NCBI GenBank assembly: GCA_012845835.1
Contig: JABAKD010000013.1
Coordinates: 14,469,665-14,533,664, forward strand
From: Undaria pinnatifida
Taxonomy: Eukaryota; Sar; Phaeophyceae; Laminariales; Alariaceae
Direction of reading: 5' to 3'
Length of the DNA stretch: 64,000 nucleotides
The notes under the pieces are model-generated. The model saw only the letters and a list, made by a program, of their open reading frames with translations. It ran no database searches and had not been told where the DNA came from. Shown here one piece after another: positions 44,768 through 57,554 of the stretch. The translations under genes and the position numbers were made by a program. Numbering within the stretch: the first letter of the stretch is position 1; each line of letters begins with the position of its first letter.

Positions 44768-45425
44768 TTATGCAGAAGGTGTATATCGGAAGGATGCGTA
44801 GTGGAAAGAATGTGGATAATACTCCGGAGTATAAGATATCACAGACATTTAGAGGAGGAGGGTTGGGATATTGCTGAGGCTCGGTGTGATAAGTTATTCG
44901 AAAGTCCACTCCGTACAGTTGCGTGGCAGCAATTAATTCTACGTTTGTAGCATATGCGTAAGGCTGTGACATGAAGTGGAGATACTCTTCAACACTCGAA
45001 TATGTAGTAGGTTGAGATCCAGCGACTTCCACAAGTTCTTGATTTGCTCCAGCTAAGATGCTGTCGTGGAAAGTGTTGGAACCTGATCCTGGGATAACGG
45101 TGTACAAATTGGTTGTGATGTGGGCAATAATATGTGCACGGACGATGTGATGTAAAGCTGGGTTGTTGTGCACACGACGCGAGATACATCTTAATAAACA
45201 TGCACCATCACCAATCTCGGGAATAATGGACCATTGACCAGAATTGTTATTGTTGCCGCTGTTGTTGTCTTGATCATTTTCGCTGTCTGATGGGTTTGTA
45301 CTGCTGTCGCTGCTGTTAGAGGAATCATTGGTGTCAATTTGTTGTGTGTTTTCTGTGCCCAGTATTTTTCCCCGCGCGCAGTTTATACCGATGTTTGTTG
45401 CCGATATGGTCTGTTGTGTGCACAT
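44768..45425 (-). pseudogene. OTU-type cysteine protease gene, frameshifted before the catalytic His
   Basis: From an ATG at 45425 (minus strand), the first ~60 residues are Ser/Asn/Asp-rich and disordered. An OTU domain follows: IGDGACLLRC with nucleophile Cys 76, a helical RAHIIAHI segment, and a YSSVEEYL..MSQPYAYATNVELIAATQLYGVDFRI block typical of OTU proteins. In this frame no His follows and translation would run to 44682. In the adjacent frame the expected His-Tyr pair appears at 44798-44803, with a stop at 44768-44770. A 1-nt indel near 44820-44830 would explain both. OTU enzymes cleave ubiquitin chains. It could be a decayed gene, a sequencing error, or an exon boundary. Confidence 0.65.
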
Positions 45426-45552
45426 CGTTACTTTTGCTTGAGTTGTGTTGCTACTTTATATCTCTTTATACAGGTTTCGCTACTGCTGTATGGTAACCAC
45501 CGTGTCAATTGTGAGGGAGAACTCACAGTAATGACATAGTTCCCGTCGTTGC
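45379..45552 (+). repeat. 174-bp direct duplication, first copy
   Basis: Nearly identical (about two differences seen) to 45773-45946, 394 bp away. It includes the first 16 codons of the OTU frame on the other strand. Confidence 0.85.
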
Positions 45553-45772
45553 TCATATGACAATAAACTAGTCTATGGACTACGTGCTGCTTGCTGGTGG
45601 TGCTCTATTGTAAAACCGCTGTTTATGTTCTTTTGATGAGAGGAAAGGTCTTGTGTATTTATTCTCCTCGGTCCATCCAGAAAAAAATCCCGTTCTCAAT
45701 AAAATTTGATTTTTTATAATCTATATATTATTGCCGCTCTCTGCGGTTGCTTGCTGCTGCTGTGATCGTAGA

Positions 45773-45946
45773 CAGTTTATACCGATGTTTGTTGCCGATA
45801 TGGTCTGTTGTGTGCACATCGTTACTTTTGCTTGGGTTGTGTTGCTACTTTATATCTCTTTATACAGGTTTCGCTACTGCTGTATGGTAACCACCGTGTC
45901 AATTGTGAGGGAGAACTCACAGTAATGACATAGTTCACGTCGTTGC
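45773..45946 (+). repeat. 174-bp direct duplication, second copy
   Basis: Same sequence as 45379-45552, so a second start region of the OTU gene without the rest of the gene. Confidence 0.85.
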
Positions 45947-47619
45947 AGCGGGTACATATACACCGCGCCCGCGTCTAGCAGTGCGGGAAAATTCTCTCGC
46001 AAATACATTTTGATGCCACCCCGATGTACGTGCGAGGACTAAAGTTCCACCATGTGTGTAGTAGACGTATTTAAGCCTGACGATATGCCTATATTTTAGG
46101 CTCTAAACCAAATTAAGCCCTATCGTGTTTTAAATGTCTAAAAAATAGGTCTATTTTACCGACCTAACGACCACGGCAGACCACGGTGAGATGTGGATTT
46201 TCCCAAAATATGCACTTGAGCACATTTTGGCCCAAGTGCATATTTGAAGCAATTTTCCGAGTATTTTCCAGCAAACAACAGCATTTCAGACGACAAAAGC
46301 TCGAGGAAACATCATACACTCTGCAGCAGCAGCACAGCACAACACCCACGCAGTAATTGCAACGCTCAACCTAGCAAGCCGCTTGGTGTATCCCCAACCC
46401 GGGTTAATCAACCTGCGTGTACAACACGATCAGAAACGTTGGCGGTGGTCAGAGGCGACCCACTCTCGTGGAGCGGCATGCCTCTACGTACTATTACTTG
46501 AAAAGGAGTCCTTGTTCATTCACGAGGATCGAGCGCACACACAACACAACACACCACAAAACAAAACAACACAGCACAACACACAGACAACCAGCACCCC
46601 AACAGCCAACCCAACTACAGCACAACTAGCCGGTGGAAAACGCCCGCGAGACTCCTCCTACCCTGGCGTTCTCTGCGGTCAGAGAACTGGGACTCTGACA
46701 TAGTTCGTCGCGCGCTCGTGCTCCTGCTCTCTCGTCCTGAGAGGCTGTTATTTTTCGATGACACATTTTTTTTGTTTGGTTTTTGTGCCCGACGTAGCGC
46801 ATGGCCGGAGCTGCTGCTGCAGTTTACAACCCTGTTGCCTCTTTCCCGCGGATGCCTACATTTCGAGGGTGGAAATTGAACCGGGTTGAGGGCCAGTCCT
46901 GCTGTGCTGCTGTACTGACTGCCACACTGAGGCACACCGAAGGCGGCAGACGCCTGCGAGGTATCCTACATATGAAGCGAGTATGGAGTACGAAGCACTC
47001 AATGTTTTTGCCAGGCACCAGTTATTTGTTTTGGTCGTTCAAGCTCGCACAGCATGGGCAGGGGAGGGTCTTTCTCGAAGTTTCCACCCACTCATGTGCT
47101 GACTCATGACATAAATCCTCGTCTTGCCATCTGCGTCTGGAGTAGTGCAGAAATATCATAGTCTATTTTCAAGTAGTTTGATCTTTCCTCGGCTTTTCTT
47201 TTTATGCGTACTGAAAGAGACCACTATTTCGAGTTTTAGACATATGGTGTTTTTTTTATGCGTTTAAGGTCGAAATATCGAATGGCCTAGCTCTTCCAGT
47301 TGGAAGTACTTAAGACCTAACCTCGAGGCTTAAATACGTCTAGTGTGTGCTTGCCCGGGGACAGAAGCGTCTCATACCCCGCAAAATAGAGCCAGTCTCG
47401 GCGGCTTTCCGCGGCCATAGCTCGCGCCACGGACGTCCCACGAGCCCGGCACACGGCTGATAATATACCGACGGGTAGTCTGATCGCATTGCAGAAGAAA
47501 GCACACAAAAAAACTCTGCGCCGGCGGAGAAAAAGGGACGGACTAGGCAAAAAAATCAAAATGGTACATATGCATATAACAATTTGTTGCTGGTATCCAC
47601 CCTGAAAGCACCCAAAGCA
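45947..47619. other. No supported gene
   Basis: An ACACAAC-rich simple stretch lies at about 46540-46590. A 102-codon frame at 46801-47109 has an ATG but no recognised motif. Confidence 0.35.
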
Positions 47620-48308
47620 TCACGCAGATTGCAAATATTATCATCGACCCTAAATTTATCCAACTCGCACGTGTTCATAAATAATGTAGGGTTACTTAAA
47701 ATTACTTGAAATTGTTGCTGGCTGTCTGTTGCGCTTAGTTTTTGTATTTTGTGGTCCTGTCGTGATTATATCTTTCTTTTTCCCATTCATTCTTTTTCCT
47801 GTTCATTTTTTCATTTTTTTTTCCTTCCTTTCCTTTTCTTTGCACTGCACATAGTCTGGTGTACTGGCTTGCATATGTTTTGCAAGCGCGTGCTCATTGC
47901 GGTTTACATAACGTGACCAACTCACGTTGCTGTATTTGCAATAGTGTGTATCTCTGTCTCTCGTAGTTTGTGAACATCGAGCTCGTCTCTTGATGGGGAA
48001 TCAGCGCGGACACTGGTTGACAATTATCGTGCTGGATGTAGATGGCTGGAAATATCAGTTTAACGTGATGACCACACGCTCTCGAGCTCAATTTCTCAGA
48101 GGGTTTACCCTCGACGAACATCTGGAAAAGCCGCGGTCATAATTAATTGCCTTCCATTCTTCCCGCCGGTACGTGCCCTTTTTTGCGCCTTGGTTTAATT
48201 AAACAGTCCCACTTTCCAGCTTTTAAAGCTGTTCGATTTCATCTAGCTTTGCTAATTCTCGCGCTCGCGTTTTATGTTACTGCGCTGTCTGTAGTAGTCA
48301 GTATTATC

Positions 48309-48512
48309 CTAGAAAAAGCATCTACGAGCACGAATATGCACTCGGAGGATTCCAACCCCCATCTCATTCACTTTTTTAGTACGGACGAGATTCACCCACG
48401 ACTAGTCAGTTTTAGGCTAGAAAGAGTCCCTGCGAGCACCTCTATGCACTCGGGCGGATTCCAACATGCATCATTGATTTTAGTAAGGACGGGATTCACC
48501 TACCACTCCACA
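48309..48512 (+). repeat. Two tandem units of about 108 bp
   Basis: CTAGAAA(A/G)AG...CGAGCAC...ATGCACTCGG...GGATTCCAAC repeats at 48309 and 48417, followed in each by AGTA(C/A)GGACG(A/G)GATTCACC. Confidence 0.75.
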
Positions 48513-48679
48513 TGGGGCGCCCGGATTGTAGTCGCAAAGTTACGTGTATCACGCAGCTTCCAAGTATGAGTATCGATCCTAAATTTATCGAACTCACAGC
48601 TGACGTGATTATTAGAAGTTTTTTTTTCAAAAAACATTTTTTTCCCTCGTCGGCTCTCATGAATTTCATTAAGTCATAC

Positions 48680-49480
48680 ACCTGATCCAGGCGTATTGTG
48701 GGTCGCAGGTAGACGTGTCACCCTTTTACGAATCACCCGCCGGGCACTCGCGAGTATTACCCGGCTTGCTTGTAACCGTGTCGGATACGAGTAGCAGTTC
48801 ATACTCGTCGAGTATTTGGGACACGGGTACCCGGGCACTCGTTTGATTACGTTCGAAATCCTTGGCATGGCAACGTATCATCCGCTATATCTCGTCCCCT
48901 GGGTATTATTTTGTGCGATATTCTCCAGGAAACACTTTTCGAAATGAAAATGTTGTCTCGTACCTCACACCTTACTTGATCTATACGATTAGCACTTCAT
49001 ACTCGCCGAGTATTAGGCTCCGGGTACCCGGGCACCCGGTTTAAACGGGTACCCGGGTACTTTGCTTACGCGAGGGGCCAGGTACTCGTCAGATCACGTC
49101 CGAAAAATCCTGGGCATGGCAACGTATCATCCGCTATATCTCGTCCCCTATGTACTATTTTGTACGATATTCTCCAGCCTAGGAAACCCTTTCGAAGTGA
49201 AAATGCTGTCTCGTACCTCACACCTCACTTGATCTATACGCGTAGCACTTCATATTCGCCGAGTAATAGGCTCCGGGTACCCCAGCACTCGGTTAATGGG
49301 ATACCCGGGTACCTTGCTTACACGGGTGCCCGGGTACCGGGTACTCGTTAAACTGCGTTCGAAATGCCGGGCATGGCCACTAGTCATCACCTAAATCACG
49401 TCCCGTGGGTACTCTTCATTCGATATTCTCCTGGAAATTATTTTCAAAATGAAAATGCTGATGCCTCCCGCCTCACCCGC
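48680..49480 (+). repeat. Tandem repeat of about 250 bp rich in GGGTACCCGGG, three units plus a partial one
   Basis: GGCATGGC(A/C)AC recurs at 48864, 49113 and 49370. Each unit contains CTATATCTCGTCCC, CGATATTCTCC, GAAAATG and a palindromic GGGTACCCGGGTACC block. A related block sits at 54598-54790. Confidence 0.8.
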
Positions 49481-49519
49481 CTGTGCGTTGAACCCACAAA
49501 CACATACATTACATCGCCC

Positions 49520-50345
49520 GGACCTAGCACCACGCGTATAGCAAGCTCCTAACTGATATACATCTATGTGACCTAAAGCTATTGGAAATCCCCCTCCTCC
49601 CCCCCCATCGGACACTTCGCCCTCTCCTCACTGGTTGTACGACTTACAGGATATACATGATGCATTCCTTCTACAACCGTCAGATTTGTGCTCTTGAAGG
49701 ATTTATTTATTGTTTCCGCGCACGGATTGAGTTGCCCCACCAGCCCCCCCCCCCCCCCCCCCCCCCCGTTCCCTCTTGTTTAAACCCAGGCCCCCACGCC
49801 CCGCCCTCCCCTCACCGGTTATACGACTTACAATATGCACTTTTTAAATTGATGCATTACCTTCCACAACTGTCAGATTTTGTCCCCCTCATGAAAAACG
49901 GGTTTTATAGTTTCCGCGCACAGACTGATTAACTTCACCCTGTTGACCCTGGTACAAGCTCCACCGTAGTTTCAAGGGGAGTCGCCGACCTATCGTGTCC
50001 TTAATGAGGACACAAACCCCGTAACACGCGCGATCGAAGTACCACACACAGCTGGCAAATATGAGTTTTTGAAGAATCTTCGATCTCACAGCTGGAGCGT
50101 AACCCTTTATTTTTATAATATATAGTCTAGACTGATTCTTTTTTGTTGGGGGGACAGGGACTTGGTCAGGAGTTTTTTCCGTCTCGGCCTCAGTGTGGGA
50201 TTCTCGAAACTGGAATATCTCGGTCAAATAGCTTCGTTTGAGCGCCGTCTTCGGAGGGCGGCTCCAACGCCCCTCGCCCTGCCATGTCCGTTCCGCATCT
50301 TAACGTGAACGCGAATGGATGCTGAGGGAGACAAGCGAGAAGCGC
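49520..50345 (+). repeat. Dispersed repeat R1, copy 2
   Basis: Same order of landmarks as 16505-17640, including GTGGGATTC, TTGAGCGCCGTCTTCGG and CCAACGCCCCTCGCCCTGCC. It is shorter because internal blocks are missing. Contains a C25-like run at about 49746-49768. Confidence 0.7.
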
Positions 50346-51194
50346 GCAAATTTCATAGTTTGAACTGTACTCTCCATTTATTCTTCGGATCTTGATGTAT
50401 GGAAAGGATGACAAAAAAAACTTAGCACGACAGTATTTCCAAATTGGCGTCATATTTAGTCCCAAAACAAAATCCCCGTGATACCGCGGTAGGTATCATT
50501 ATTATGCATTTATTTATCGAATTTCGGTAGGTACGTACGTACATGGATAAGGACGTGGCAAGCGCACGCATGACTAAAATAAGGTGGTAGTGGTTACCAG
50601 TACTCCGCCAGAAAAAGCCACGCAGCAGCATTATTACGAGTGGCTTCGCCCCCGGCCTCGAGGGTGGTGTTTCGGGCACATCGACATAGTTTGTACGCGA
50701 GCTAGTAATATAGGTACGAGTAAGAGCATGCACACTGGCTGATGCTCTACTTCACACACGTGTTTTGTCTAACTTGTAGAATGCATGGGGAGGGTTTACC
50801 AAAACAAAAAGGAAATTAATTTTTCAACGTAAAATACAAGGGGAAAAATCGTTCCTGTTGTTAAGCTGCGCCACGCGAAGGTCGTATAGTAAGTAGTAGA
50901 CGGTATCCACGTAAGAAGCCAGTGGCATGCATTCGTCCCGGTATCGCATCTGCCGGTGGTCATTTTCCCCTAGAAGACCCTATGGAGAAGTATAGGCGGT
51001 GTGGAAGACGTGCTTTGTTGTTGGTGTGGTGCAAGTCTCCGTTGTTGTTTTGGTCGTTTGCCCCGGTCAACTGAAAAAATAAAAAAGCGGTCGTGTTGGT
51101 ACGTAACTGACAAGCAATTTTGTGTTGCTTCTGACTTGGCGTGCTCCTTGCTTCTGATTGTTGATTGAACATCTCTAGTGAGTTGTTGTATAGA
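50346..51194. other. No supported gene
   Basis: Only short frames; no repeat match seen. Confidence 0.35.
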
Positions 51195-51541
51195 GCCGGT
51201 CGCCCCGGTGGTCTATCTAGTGGCTACCTCCGAATATTACTAGCGTTGGTCCTCGAAATCAATTACCACCGTTATGGGATTTTTACTATATTTGCAGAAA
51301 TAATGAAAAAATTATTCCAACTGACTGCTGAGAACGCCTAGCAGCGTGGGTAGGTACAATTGAACGTGAAACGACGAGGAGGGAAGGAAATGCTGAATTC
51401 TTCTCGCGATAAAATCTGAGGCATGTGCCGTATTCGGGCGGGGGCAGGAGGGCCCGCTATGTGACCCATGATCTGAGTTGTACTACTGCTAGGAAGGAGG
51501 GCGAGAGTAGTGCAAGCATAAAAAATGGGATAGAAAAAAAT
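51195..51541 (+). mobile_element. tRNA-derived SINE, copy 2
   Basis: Full-length relative of 19132-19461, from GCCCCGGTGGTCT(ATCT)AGTGG to an A-rich end. The B-box region is more decayed (GGTCCTCGAAATC). Shared body blocks are ACTGCTGAGA(G/A)CGCCT and GGAGGGCCCGCTATGTGACCC. Confidence 0.68.
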
Positions 51542-52124
51542 CCTGATTCAAAATCGAGAACAGCTTTTCAGACAAGCTACACCAAGCAACTAATTACAGC
51601 AGTACATACAGTGGGGGCATTCTGATTCAAGATTACCCTAACAAGCCGAAGCAGGCACTCATTGCTCTTATCTGTTCTGCCGGCAACATATAGCTGTTAG
51701 TATGCCGAGACATGGCGATTTGACCGCTCTTATATATCCCGAATGGCTTTGTCTTTGACGCTCTGGGTACCTACTGCTGTATAGATTCATCCTGAGGTCG
51801 AGCGTTTTGCACGAATCGCGGTCGTATGGCGAATGTTTGCCGTACACGAGTAGTATGCAAGAAAACCCGCGAAAATATTGGCGAGACTTAGTTAGATTTT
51901 TACACAATACACGAATGAAATAAGGATTTTCAGCAATATTTTTCCGTGTCGCATAAGCGGCAAAGAGGTGACAATATTATCCAATGATTATTCGACCATT
52001 ACGCGAGTCAAACACGCACTGTTTTTTGCCCCATTTCAGGTTTTTTCCCCGGTTGTTATGCTCGAGTTGTGCCAGTTTTTAAGTTGCATTTAGAATAAAA
52101 TACTATGAAAATAATAATGCACTC
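51542..52124. other. No supported gene
   Basis: Short frames; possible remnant of the 44.5-kb MITE end at about 51770-51785. Confidence 0.3.
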
Positions 52125-52700
52125 TAACTGTGAGATCGAAGATTTTGTAAAAACTCATATATGCATGCTGTGTGTGATACTCCGATCGCGCGTATTACAG
52201 GGTGTGTGTCCTCATTAAGGATATAAGTCGGTGATTCCCCTTGGAACCACAGTGTAGCTTGTACCAGGGTCAACAGGGTGATGTTAGTCAGTCTGTGTAA
52301 GGAAACAATCTAACCCGTTTATGAGGGGGACAAAATCTGACAGTTGTGGAAGGTAATGCATCAATTTATAAAGTGAATCCTGTAAGTCGAATGACCGGTG
52401 AGGGGAGGGCGGAGTTTTTAAGGACGTGGGGGCCTGGTTTTGATCAAAAGGGAGCAGGAGGGGGGAAGGGAGGGATTTCCAACGGTTTTAAGTCGCATAG
52501 ATGTAGGGACTTGCTATGCACGTGGTGCCAGGTCTAGGCGATGGCTCGGGTGGTGGCGAAGGGGGGGGCGTTTGGGGGCGGGGGGGAGCGGGATGAGTTG
52601 AAGCTACGGCATGGATGGCTAGAAATATAACGAGGTGAAATCAACTGCCGGATAGTGTTTATTACTCTGGCATATTTTAATTTCAGGTGGGGTGTTTGAA
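52125..52700 (-). repeat. Dispersed repeat R1 and C-rich unit, inverted copy
   Basis: Minus-strand order matches 16505-17095 (AGATCGAAGATTTT, CCTCATTAAGGAT, GTACCAGGGTCAACAGGGTG, AAAATCTGACAGTTGTGG, CGCATAGATG). It continues into the 150-bp C-rich unit (CTAGAAATATAACGAGGTGA) as at 15.9-16.1 kb. Confidence 0.68.
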
Positions 52701-53102
52701 CAAGAGGGAGCGGGGAAAAAAATAGAAGGCGGGTGCGGGGGGGCCGAGGGGGGGGGGTATTATGTCGTTTTGCTTTGAACACCTCATTTTGCTTGTGATT
52801 GTTCTTATAACCGGGGGGGGCTGAATCCTGGATACAAATCGCGCTACGTTGTCCATTTATATTGCGCTGGGTGCTGTTGTTGCTGTTGAAGTGTTTCTCT
52901 CATCCTCGTTTTGAGCGCGCTAGCTCGGCACGCCAACCTGACATAGGCTTAAGGTGGCTTTTTTTGCGACCCATCATTCAAATAGCTGGTCGAATTGCGT
53001 CCGCATTTGGCGTATACGGAAATATGTTCTCGCTTGCGATAAAACCACAATCGGTCGAAATAATTGTGAACATATTGGGTCAAAGCCTACCAGCCAATCA
53101 CG

Positions 53103-53700
53103 AATAATCCAATGGGGTCGAGGTTGACACGCCGTGCCGCGAGGTATCGACCCGAGAGATCATCGTTATAGTTCCCGCGTTGTTGGAGCTGTAGAATTTT
53201 GGAAGGTTTCTGAACCGGGGATGGGGCCCTATCTCCCCCGTGTGCGATGGAACTGCCCCCCATTGGTCGGTGAGCCTCTATCGTCCTTCTATGTTGGGGC
53301 GGAGCCATGGAACTCAAACCAATCAGCGATTTTAGCCTAGAGAGTTGAGGTTTCCAGACCGTGAGGGACGGTGACGACCCGAGAGAACTCGGTTTTATTC
53401 CCCGGTTTGTTTATTTCCAGTCATATGGAATGGTCTCCGAATCGAGGATGGGACGCTATCATCCCCGGATGGAGCTGGCTCTATAATATACGACCCCCAG
53501 CCAATCAGAGATCGGCCGGTCGGTGGGGTTGGGGAATATTTCCACACTGTGCGGAGAGGTATCAATCCTGGTGATATCCGTGTTCCCGTTCCCGGGTTTT
53601 CGGAGTTGTATATGTATGTGTGGATGGATTATGATCGTGGGATGGGACCCTATCGTTCCCAGATTATGGTTTATTCATGTATGATCCCCGGCCGATGAAC
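53103..53700 (+). repeat. Three strongly diverged tandem units of about 240 bp
   Basis: Recurring blocks are GAGGTATC(G/A)A(C/T)CC, CGAGAGA, GGATGGGACCCTATC and CCAATCAG(A/C)GAT. Divergence is high and the unit borders are approximate. Confidence 0.55.
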
Positions 53701-54340
53701 GACCAGCGATTAGGCAAATACCAGGTAATATACTGTATGTTTTTGTTCTTTTCGATCGTGAAGTTCTTAACTGCCAAATTATTTGTACGGTGCTATCGCG
53801 TACTGTTAATACTCTATCTACCAGATAGCAACAAGTTGCAGCATTATAATAATAGTATTAGAGGAATTGAATGGCGAAGGCAGCGACACCGTGTTTCACG
53901 CCTAGAATACCGTCAGCAAGTCTCTCCACGATCAGACCATACACACACAAACGGTCGGTTTGCGAACCTCGGATCTAAATACTCTCGTACATGGTGTAGA
54001 AGGAGCTGGCTTCGTGCGCGCCTCTCGGTGGCTACGTAGAGAACATGCAGCATAATACATGGCCACCCCCTTGCTGGCCCCGGATTCTTGATTGAGTGAA
54101 AACATCAAGAAACGCACTCGAAACGTCTCTTCGTGGCCAGACTAGAGGGTCAGTCTGCGTGGGCTCTCTGGTTTATCCGATCGAAATATGATTAAGCTCG
54201 GAATCGGATTCACGCAGGAAAAGCAGAAGTAGTCCACTGTTGGTCTATGTCGATATATTGACATTACTTTACATTCTATACGCGTAGACTATGTGTTGCG
54301 TGGTAACGATTTTCACTGCTACCGAATATTGAATCGAATA

Positions 54341-54415
54341 AGTCGAAGTGCTGCCCTGCCCTACCCGGAGCATGGGTGCCGGCAAATGCCGGCATACATG
54401 CGGAGCACTAGTACA
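54341..54415 (+). repeat. Hairpin-ended repeat terminus, copy B
   Basis: AGTCGAAGTGCTGCCCTGCC, then CATGGGTGCCGGC-AAAT-GCCGGCATACATG with two mismatches in the stem, then CGGAGCACTAG. Homologous to 20231-20306. Confidence 0.6.
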
Positions 54416-54597
54416 TATCTACAATGGTTTTTCATTGTGCGACGTAGTCTGTTTTCCTGGTGTGTATGGATATCATTAATTTATTGTGGCAGGGTTGTTA
54501 TGCCGAGTCCTGTACCCTTTGCCTTCCAAAAAAAATCTTAAGAGATGATGTAGCTATTTCTCAGCAAACTGAATTCGATAAGAAACAATGTCCTGTG

Positions 54598-54790
54598 TAC
54601 CCGGGTGCCCGTCTGTAGACGAGTACCCGTTGGTTAACCGGGTACCCGGATGCTGTACGTGTACCCGGATGCTATACGTGTACCCGGGTACCCGGCCAAA
54701 ACAGCCGTAAATACTCTCGAGTACCCCGGTATTTCCCCCCCGAAATTAGCCGGCACCCGTTTAAGACGGGTACTCGTCGGTTAACACCTG
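54598..54790 (+). repeat. GTACCCGGGTACCCG-rich block
   Basis: Related in sequence to 48680-49480; includes a local duplication CGGATGCTRTACGTGTACC. Confidence 0.65.
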
Positions 54791-57554
54791 CAGTCGCAGG
54801 TTCATTTTCCATCGTTGCCTTGGTGATATCGTCTGACCAAGGCTACGTCATGGGAGTCAGTTTCGTCATTTGTTTACGCAGTGGGTCGGGGTCATTCGCG
54901 CGAACCACCCCCCTGTCCTTCGCGGTCTTTAGCTTTCGTTATGTTTTAGTTTTGCGGTAGGAATCCGCAATGGAATGTTATGATAAGCTACGCCAGACGT
55001 ATCACCTAAAGTATTTTTATCAGTGAGGTGCTGAGTAGCTCGTTGGAGTGGCTCAAACACAGCAGTGAAAAATAGGGGATCCCTCCCACGGTTGCCTTGG
55101 TAGTTTCGTAAACGTTTTTATCAAAGGTAGCCGTTCCAGAGGTATTGAACATCGTATCTGGTAAGAAATGGTAGGTGACATCAGCCTATCGTCATTATTT
55201 ATGTTCCGTAGCGAATGTACAACTCCATGTTGGCGCTTGCTGCAGCGCCACACCAGCCAGCAGGTAGCCTACAGAGTTGCTCGTAGGTGTGACAATGCCA
55301 TCTAATACTGGTAGCGGATGGGGACCCTGCGCCATCTGCGTGGTCAATGAGTATCGGCAAAACGTACCAGATACCAGGTACAACGTTATTCTGCACAAAC
55401 ACAGCCGTGGTGCAATGGCTGCGCTCAAGGAATTTTGTCTTTGTACTCAAGAGTCTCGCAATTCGCATCCTAGAACGAGTATTTGAGTATATCGTGTTTT
55501 GGGGCTATCCAAGGGTTTTCTAACAGTCCCGTAACTGTCTGTAGGCTTTTGGAGCATGGCTGACATCTAGACGTCGGTCGCATGGGGTTCTGGAATCTAG
55601 CAGCTCTTTCGACGTCGAGGAAGCCGGTGGAGCACCCCCCCTCTCCTGCTCACTCTTCTCAGCCGCATCTGAACGTCTTCCCGTTCATCGGTCAGTAAGC
55701 TTTAGTTGGGCCATCGAACGCCCCTGTTCAACCGAAAATGTGTATCTTCTGCAACATGGTTGATACTCGAGTTCGTCTGGTAACGACTCTGTGAGCAACC
55801 CCTGAAGACCGTCATCGGTCGGCCACCCGAGAGTGCCCTATTCTTGTACTGTGGTCTTGGAGTTTTCGCAGATTCAGGTGACTTGAGTGTCGGGCAATTC
55901 CGTTGCCTGCCTACGAGTAAATCACTGTCGACTGTGTCATCTTCCATACGAGCACCAATCTTGTTGCCTCGAGACACTTCTATCTTTTGCCCTTGATCGG
56001 TTCACCGTGGCACCTTGCCCCATCCTGACGAGCACTACACCCTACGAAAGATAAGAAGATTAGTTGTTGCAGTCGTGAGTAGAACTTGGGGATGGCCAAA
56101 CTTATCTGGCGTCGGGTTTTATAGTCATTCACACTCACCCGTTTATAGCTTTGGTCGACCAACCGTTGTATATGTTGCACACACTGCATGCGCGATTTTC
56201 TGGCAAGTTCGTCAACATGTCACATTGTTTGTACTTATCATTCAGTGTATATACAAGCCTCCCAAGCAACCGTCTCATGCAGACACCGTTTTTATCAAGG
56301 AATGTCCTTACTATAGCCGACGGTGCCATCGTCGTTTGTGAAGGGTTGTTTGTTGTCGTCGAGTATGTGGATTCGGCACCAGATAACCGTGCTGATGAAT
56401 AGTGGAAGTCCACACCACCGTGCTGGTGGAAGAATGAAAGTCCACACAGCTGGTAATTTGTAGGTATGACTGGCCTCTGTCGTAAACATATTACATGTAT
56501 GTTTCATGCCAGCCCGTGACTCATATGGCGCAGAGGGTTACATTATTAGAATATGAAAATGTGGAAACTTACATGTAAACGCCGAAGCACCACCACAATA
56601 CCCTGATTTCGTACGCAGCCTCTGGAAAACTTGTCTCCCGTTTATAGTTCGAAAACCACGCCGGGTGCTCCGGTATGAAGAGTTGTAACATTGGAGGGCA
56701 ACCAATGTGGGGTCGGAGGTACATTTTCTACCGTCCGTTGCAAGTGATATGTTGTCACGAAGACTTTCATGAACGGTAGCTGCTCCAGAGGTGTTGGATG
56801 TCATTTTTTGCTGTGCTACAAGTGGTCGTGGACCCTCTGTTGGTTCAGACGACAAAGAGCTTTGATTGGTGATGTTGGCACTACAATAAAAAACAAGATT
56901 TGATCTGTGTGCGAGTAAGCATGTTCTACGATGGCTGGAGCACGTACAAGGAAACAGCTTTCACCAACAACAGCTTTGTTTGGCTGGAGTTTTCCCGGGC
57001 CTTTTTGAAAGTGTGCGGACGTACACAAACAATGTGCGGACAGGCAAAAATCATCGCTGTTAGAGGTAGTCATGTTTTGGGTAAACAAATGGCAAAAACG
57101 AGCGAAGCAGCTCTGAACGCTTAAAAACAAAAATCGTCAGAGTTTTCGATCCGAGAAACCATATATTGCTTGTAAATTTATTAACTCTATTTCCGAAGCG
57201 TTCGCCTTCCAAGGAAACGCCTTCTATAAACATACTCGAGTTTACGGGGCAGTTTTTTTCGGATTGATCCCCCGTGGTGTTACGTGCTGTCGCGTACGGT
57301 ACGCCGTCGTGGACGGCAGTGAGTGGTGGAGGTATCGAAGCGAAGAACGTCTGGATCCGATATGATCCTAAAGCCTTCGATAACGACAAATATAGCGAAA
57401 ACTATCGTTATCGAATAGAAACGCGCTAAAAAGTAGATACCATATACAGGATAACGACACTTACAGCGCAGGCGTAAACAGACGCACAATAAACTCACAC
57501 AACCCATCCGTGCGTGTTCGTTTCGATTTTTTTTTGCTGGTCCCCGCCACCCCG
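54791..57554. other. No supported gene
   Basis: A frame at about 55277-55486 has mildly coding-like composition but no motif or splice support. Similar words GTAGC(C/T)G(T/C)TCCAGAGGT(A/G)TTG occur at about 55128 and 56778, hinting at an old duplication. Confidence 0.35.
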
